A stretch of 64,000 bases of DNA from Tistrella mobilis. Its GTDB lineage: Bacteria; Pseudomonadota; Alphaproteobacteria; Tistrellales; Tistrellaceae. A program made the translations under genes and the position numbers. How positions within the stretch are numbered: position 1 is the stretch's first letter; every line of letters starts with the position of its first letter. The notes beneath the pieces are model-generated. The model was not told the origin of the DNA. It saw only the letters and a program-made list of their open reading frames with translations, and did not search any database. The stretch covers positions 124,001 to 188,000 of the forward strand of contig NZ_JBBIAB010000007.1 in NCBI RefSeq assembly GCF_039634785.1. The letters run 5' to 3'. Below are positions 61,201 through 64,000 of this stretch, one piece after another.

Positions 61201-61809
61201 TATGCCGCCCGCTACCGGTCGGTGGTGGAACGGGTAGAGGCGGCGGAACGCGCGCTTCTGCCGGGCGGCGGCGATCTCCGCCTTGCCCGCGCCGTCGCCC
61301 GCGCGCTCTATAAGCTCATGGCCTACAAGGACGAATACGAGGTCGCCCGGCTCTATACCGACGGCAGCTTCGCCAGGGCGCTCAAGGCCGAACTCGACGG
61401 CGGCCGCAGGATCACCCTGCATCTGGCGCCGCCGATCCTGTCGAAACCCGATCCGGTCACCGGCAAGCCGCGCAAGACCAGCTTCGGTCCGTGGATGTTC
61501 AGCGCCATGCGCCTGCTCGCCCGGATGAAGCGCCTGCGGGGCACAGCCCTCGATCCCTTCGGCCGCACGGCAGAGCGCCGGGCCGAACGGGCGCTGATCG
61601 AGGCCTATATCAGCCGGATCGACGGGCTGCTGCCGCGGCTGACGACGGCCAATCGCGACCTGATCCGCGACATCGCCGCCGTGCCCGAGAAGATCCGCGG
61701 CTATGGCCATATCAAGGAAAGCGCCATGCGCACGGCCGAGGTCGAGGAGAAGCGCCTCCTCGCCCGCCTCGATGCCGGGCCGGAGGCGAGCCGCGCCGCC
61801 GCGGAGTGA
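58201..61809 (+). CDS. Indolepyruvate ferredoxin oxidoreductase, fused IorA-IorB type
   Basis: The ATG at MATSDTGTAEA gives 1202 residues; GGGAGGA lies 13 bases before. The alpha-type region includes GFVSGYRGSPLGGVDQAL and the ThDP site GDGTYFHSGLLAI with NDAVAMTGGQ. Cysteine motifs CSGCPHN, CEGCGDCGTTSNC and CNKDFSCVEGFC bind Fe-S clusters. After a Lys/Ala/Pro linker, NILVTGIGGTGIVTIGALIG begins the gamma-like domain. It oxidatively decarboxylates aryl- or other 2-oxo acids to acyl-CoA with ferredoxin. It stands alone, without a separate ferredoxin gene. Confidence 0.93.
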   Translation: MATSDTGTAEARSETSATTAATAAPKVTLDDKYTLPQGRIYVTGTQALVRALLLQAERDRAAGLNTGGFVSGYRGSPLGGVDQALWQARKHVDKAGIVFNPGVNEDLAATSIWGTQQLHIGGGTSDKDGVFGLWYGKGPGVDRSGDAIKHANLAGTAPVGGVVAVFGDDHTAKSSTVAHQSEPGLIAAHVPVLNPATIGELVDYILAGFALSRASGCWVGVKALADTVEGSASIEIDPARHAFRLPDDVTPPPGGYHIRWPDPPVDQEARQFRHKLPMVQAWVRANGLDRVTHDAPRRRFGIVAVGKAWGDVLEALDLLGVDEARLAAHGIAIYKPALVWPLEPVNAVRFARGLDEVLVVEEKKAIVEEQLARLLYGLPDAERPRLSGKTDAEGRPLFPQDGALDPLDIARAIAVRFGLDDASRALASACGGAAAGAAASAGNEPPLPGRSPWFCSGCPHNSSTKLPEGSRALAGIGCHGMAIYMPNRRTTLWSHMGAEGAAWIGQAPFSKDGHIFQNLGDGTYFHSGLLAIRAAIAAKVNITYKILYNDAVAMTGGQPVDGQLLPWQITRQVSAEGAARVVVVTDEPDKYPAATPWAEGVTIRPRDELDQVQRELRETPGVTVLLYDQTCAAEKRRRRKRGTMADPDLRAFINPRVCEGCGDCGTTSNCVSVKPLETAFGRKRQIDQSSCNKDFSCVEGFCPSFVTVTGARPAKRAAAPKPKAAGTDGPAPDEGLPLPKVPPAASGRANILVTGIGGTGIVTIGALIGMAAHIEGRAVSVLDQTGLAQKNGAVTSHVRVAPVTTPPPGGRVPPASLDALIAADMVVAAGAEARATYAAGRTRGVANTHVVPLASFAIQPDMKLGDGATAMAVEASIGRDALERIDATRIARALFGDSLYANPFLLGLAWQKGLVPVGLEALREAIRLNGQAVAMNLQAFAWGRKAAVDRAAVLRAAGLDQPATETALPRVAEGPDPETAPLPELVAFYADELVRYQDSAYAARYRSVVERVEAAERALLPGGGDLRLARAVARALYKLMAYKDEYEVARLYTDGSFARALKAELDGGRRITLHLAPPILSKPDPVTGKPRKTSFGPWMFSAMRLLARMKRLRGTALDPFGRTAERRAERALIEAYISRIDGLLPRLTTANRDLIRDIAAVPEKIRGYGHIKESAMRTAEVEEKRLLARLDAGPEASRAAAE

Positions 61810-61822
61810 CCGCCTTCAATCT

Positions 61823-61865
61823 CCGGGATCATCCTCGCCGCCGGCTTGGGCGGGGATGATCCCGG
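61823..61865. terminator. Long REP-like hairpin between convergent genes
   Basis: Arms 61823-61839 and 61849-61865 form a 17-position stem with one G-T pair and a 9-base loop (CCGGGATCATCC... against ...GGATGATCCCGG). It starts 13 bases past the oxidoreductase stop. No T run follows; it shares the GCGGGGATxATCC look with the unit at 42239. Confidence 0.7.
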
Positions 61866-61942
61866 TTGCCGTTTCGCCCCTTCGCAACCTTCGCAATTCT
61901 TCCGCCGTCATCTTCGCAAACGTCGCAAGACGGCCGCCCGCG

Positions 61943-62353
61943 TCAGCCGCGGGCGAGGAGATCGCGCGCCGCCTCTTCTACCCCGGCTTCCGACGCCACC
62001 ACCCGGGCCGGGACACCGAAGGCCTTCTCGGCCATCAGCGCCTGAGCCTCCATCACCAGCCGCCGGCTGCGGCTCTCCTCGACGACGATCATGCCCTTGC
62101 AGATCAGGCCCAGCACCTCGCGGCTGCGCTTGAGCCAGAGCGCCCGGCGCCTGCGGTCCTCGTGCGTCTCTTCCGGCTGCGGGCCTGAGAAGATCACGAC
62201 GAAAGGCGTGCCGCGGTCGAGCAGGGCCTGCATTTCTTCTTCCCAGGCGACGGCATAGCCGGGCCGCACGGCATCGGGCCGGGCGCGGACCAGCGGGAAG
62301 GCGGACAGGTCGTGAACGATGAACCGGAGATCGGCGCCGGGAATAGCGGACAT
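61943..62353 (-). CDS. Small conserved-looking protein, STAS-like pattern
   Basis: The ATG at MSAIPGADL gives 136 residues. LRFIVHDLSAFPLVRARPDA, MQALLDRGTPFVVIFSG and RRRRALWLKRSREVLGLICKG alternate strands and helices much like SpoIIAA/STAS-type domains, but I cannot name the family. It is divergent from the AraC regulator, with 140 bases between the starts, and may be its target. Confidence 0.65.
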   Translation of the reverse strand: MSAIPGADLRFIVHDLSAFPLVRARPDAVRPGYAVAWEEEMQALLDRGTPFVVIFSGPQPEETHEDRRRRALWLKRSREVLGLICKGMIVVEESRSRRLVMEAQALMAEKAFGVPARVVASEAGVEEAARDLLARG

Positions 62354-62493
62354 GACGGAAGGGTCTCCTCTGACGGATCGGGGCACGGATGCGCCCTGAC
62401 GCTCACGCTAGACGCCCGGGCGCTTGCAGCGGTAACCGCATCCGGACAATAAATATTGAGAAGCTGCCATATCGCAGGGGAGATGCGCCGCGC

Positions 62494-63285
62494 ATGGATC
62501 TGTTCGACCGCCCCGACGGGCCGCCGGTCATCGCGCTGGCGAGCGGTACCGGGCTGGAGAACGACTTCCCGCTCGGCAGCCAGGAAGTGGACTGGCATGC
62601 CCACCGCCGCGGCCAGCTGATCTGTATCGAGACCGGACTGATGCACAGCCGCACGCCCCATGGTTCATGGCTGCTGCCGCCCCACCGGGCGGGATGGATG
62701 CCGCCCGGCATACCCCATTGGGGGGCGATGACCGGCGTCACCTCGGGCTGGACCGCGCTGGTCGCACCCGAAGCCTGTGCCGGGCTGCCGGCCGGACCGC
62801 AGGTGCTGGCGGTGAGCGAGGTGATGCGGGCGCTGGTCCGCCGTGCCGCCGGCTGGTGGCAGGCCAACCGGCTGGATGCCCGTCAGGAACGGCTGACCGC
62901 CGTGCTGCTGGACGAGATTGCCGCCGCCCCGGCCGAACCGCTGCACCTGCCCATGCCGACGGAGCGGCGGCTGGCCCGGATCGCGACCGCCCTTGCGGCC
63001 GATCCGGCCAATGACCGGACCCTGGAGGATTGGGCAGGCGCGGCGGGGCTGTCGCCGCGCACGGCCCGCCGGGCCTTCATCGCCCAGACCGGCATGACCT
63101 TCGGAGAATGGCGCCGGCAGGCGCGGCTGGTGCGGGCGCTGGAGATGCTCGCGGCCGGCGAGCCGGTGGCGATCGTCTCGGACGCGCTGGGCTATGCGGG
63201 GCCGAGCAATTTCATCGCCATGTTCCGGCGGCGCTTCGGCACCTCGCCCGCCCGCTATTTCGCCACCACGAAATCGAAGCCATAG
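62494..63285 (+). CDS. AraC-family transcriptional regulator
   Basis: The ATG at MDLFDRPDG, preceded by AGGGGAGA, gives 263 residues. The N-terminal cupin part has EVDWHAHRRGQLICIETG and LLPPHRAGWMPPGIPHWG (AraC_binding). The C-terminal double helix-turn-helix has LEDWAGAAGLSPRTARRAF and the AraC signature IVSDALGYAGPSNFIAMFRRRFG. It could control the divergent small gene or distant targets. Its last 31 bases overlap the convergent dioxygenase gene. Confidence 0.92.
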   Translation: MDLFDRPDGPPVIALASGTGLENDFPLGSQEVDWHAHRRGQLICIETGLMHSRTPHGSWLLPPHRAGWMPPGIPHWGAMTGVTSGWTALVAPEACAGLPAGPQVLAVSEVMRALVRRAAGWWQANRLDARQERLTAVLLDEIAAAPAEPLHLPMPTERRLARIATALAADPANDRTLEDWAGAAGLSPRTARRAFIAQTGMTFGEWRRQARLVRALEMLAAGEPVAIVSDALGYAGPSNFIAMFRRRFGTSPARYFATTKSKP

Positions 63286-63845
63286 CCGCCATCGGCCCCC
63301 TGGGCCATCACCAGCTCGGGCCGGAAGATCCGGTCGCGATCATTGCCGGGCTCGTCCGCGAAATAGAGCTGGGTGGTCAGAACCGGCCCGCCCGGAGCCT
63401 GGACCCGGATGTGGATATGGCGGGTGCGGCCGGGATAGAGGCCGGGCCTGAGCGTCGTCAGGCGGTAGCGCCCGGCATCGTCGGCGAAGTGGTGGCCGCG
63501 CATGCGGAAGCCCCGATTGTCGTAGGCCCCTGTCGGATCGGCATGCCAGATGTCGAGCAGCGCGCCCGCAACCGGCCGGCAGTCGGTATCGAGCACCCGC
63601 CCGCTGACCTGCATCACCTCGCCATCAGGCGCATCGGCCGTGAAATCCGCCTTCTGCGGTGATCCCGGGCTGAAATAGGGGCCGGCGGTCTGCCGGGGCG
63701 TGGGATCTCCTGCCCCGCAGGCCGGCGTCGCGGCACGCGTCATGCCCGGCCGGACGAGGCCCGCAAAGGGCAGCAGCACGGCCGCACCGGCCGAGAGATG
63801 CAGCAGGCGCCGCCGCGACGGCTGTCGATCCCGGATATCGGCCAT
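63255..63845 (-). CDS. Tat-exported intradiol ring-cleavage dioxygenase-like protein
   Basis: The 196-residue protein begins with a twin-arginine signal (SRRRLLHLSAGAAVLLPFAGL). The intradiol dioxygenase fold follows: GRVLDTDCRPVAGALLDIWHAD, GAYDNRGF with the first tyrosine ligand, and LYPGRTRHIHIRV with the second tyrosine and both histidines of the Fe(III) site. Cytosolic family members cleave catechols; exported Tat forms like this are common but poorly characterised. It is convergent with the AraC gene. Confidence 0.88.
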   Translation of the reverse strand: MADIRDRQPSRRRLLHLSAGAAVLLPFAGLVRPGMTRAATPACGAGDPTPRQTAGPYFSPGSPQKADFTADAPDGEVMQVSGRVLDTDCRPVAGALLDIWHADPTGAYDNRGFRMRGHHFADDAGRYRLTTLRPGLYPGRTRHIHIRVQAPGGPVLTTQLYFADEPGNDRDRIFRPELVMAQGADGGYGFDFVVAK

Positions 63846-63909
63846 GACCTTCCCCCTCCGCCCATCGGTGGTCTGAGACAGGACATATCGGGTCTCTGGC
63901 GCCGGCAGA

Positions 63910-64000
63910 TCAGGGGGTGGCGGGCGCCCCCGTGGGCTTTGCCACGCCGGAACCGTCGAGCAGCGCCCGGTCGCGGGTACAGGCGCCGATCACCGCATCC
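63910..64000 (-). CDS. C-terminal end of an unidentified protein (start outside window)
   Basis: A minus-strand frame is open from the window edge to a TGA at 63910-63912 and reads DAVIGACTRDRALLDGSG followed by a Pro/Ala-rich end. It has a protein-like composition and normal spacing to the dioxygenase gene, but 29 residues are too few to identify it. Confidence 0.4.
   Translation of the reverse strand, partial: DAVIGACTRDRALLDGSGVAKPTGAPATP

Noticed and set aside
57907..61710. 1267-codon antisense frame over the ferredoxin oxidoreductase
   Set aside because: Low-complexity His/Gly/Arg-rich product; the sense frame carries all catalytic and cluster motifs.

Overview
The window is a GC-rich alphaproteobacterial chromosome segment. 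MipZ, a ClpS/ClpA pair, a phasin, TRAP transporters and the codon use fit this group. The gene mix resembles Tistrella or related Rhodospirillales-type bacteria, but that genus guess is inference. It carries about 49 genes, no rRNA or tRNA, no CRISPR array and no recognisable insertion sequence.

Region 1 (1-11.3 kb, plus strand) is the right-hand part of a specialised-metabolite locus whose left part lies outside the window. It holds an ANL-type acyl/aryl ligase (cut at the edge), a NeuD/PglD-like acyltransferase, a flavin-dependent halogenase, an RBBP9-type hydrolase, a C-A-PCP-TE peptide synthetase with EntF architecture and a serine-like A-domain pocket, a free carrier protein and a small membrane protein. 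After a FemAB/GNAT-like gene come two tandem paralogous peptides. Each has a 73-residue leader ending in a double-glycine motif and a short Gly/Trp core. A DUF6445-type (2-oxoglutarate/Fe(II)-like) protein follows. This part has the best claim to an undescribed system.

Region 2 (11-29.5 kb) is mostly housekeeping: clpS-clpA, a phasin with a long low-complexity N-terminus, a lipoprotein, a penicillin-binding D,D-carboxypeptidase with a SPOR domain, ribokinase, a cytoplasmic chemoreceptor, a TerC-type membrane protein, the UDP-glucuronate supply set galU-ugd-phosphohexomutase, and mipZ followed by VWA and J-domain genes.

Region 3 (29.5-33 kb) has a candidate structured small RNA on the minus strand, with a good sigma70-type promoter, a 12-bp long-range helix and an intrinsic terminator. 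Next to it is an unfamiliar three-gene operon: radical SAM, hotdog protein, and a PaaA/PaaC-type diiron protein.

Region 4 (33-42.9 kb) holds an OsmC-amidase pair, a class II aldolase, sufE, katG, a DUF2442 gene that looks frameshifted near its 3' end, an alpha/beta hydrolase, prfC and a P-loop ATPase, with REP-like hairpins.

Region 5 (42.9-51.4 kb) is a catabolic operon: E1-alpha/E1-beta of a thiamine-dependent dehydrogenase without E2/E3, a DctPQM TRAP transporter and a second thiamine enzyme. A divergent gene encodes an unfamiliar protein with an internal duplication.

Region 6 (51.4-64 kb) has a membrane chemoreceptor, an acyl-CoA ligase, a tightly overlapping Fe-ADH/GST/thioesterase/YcgN operon, a 1202-residue fused indolepyruvate ferredoxin oxidoreductase, an AraC regulator with a divergent small gene, and a Tat-exported intradiol dioxygenase.

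Functions are assigned from motifs read by eye. No database search was run.
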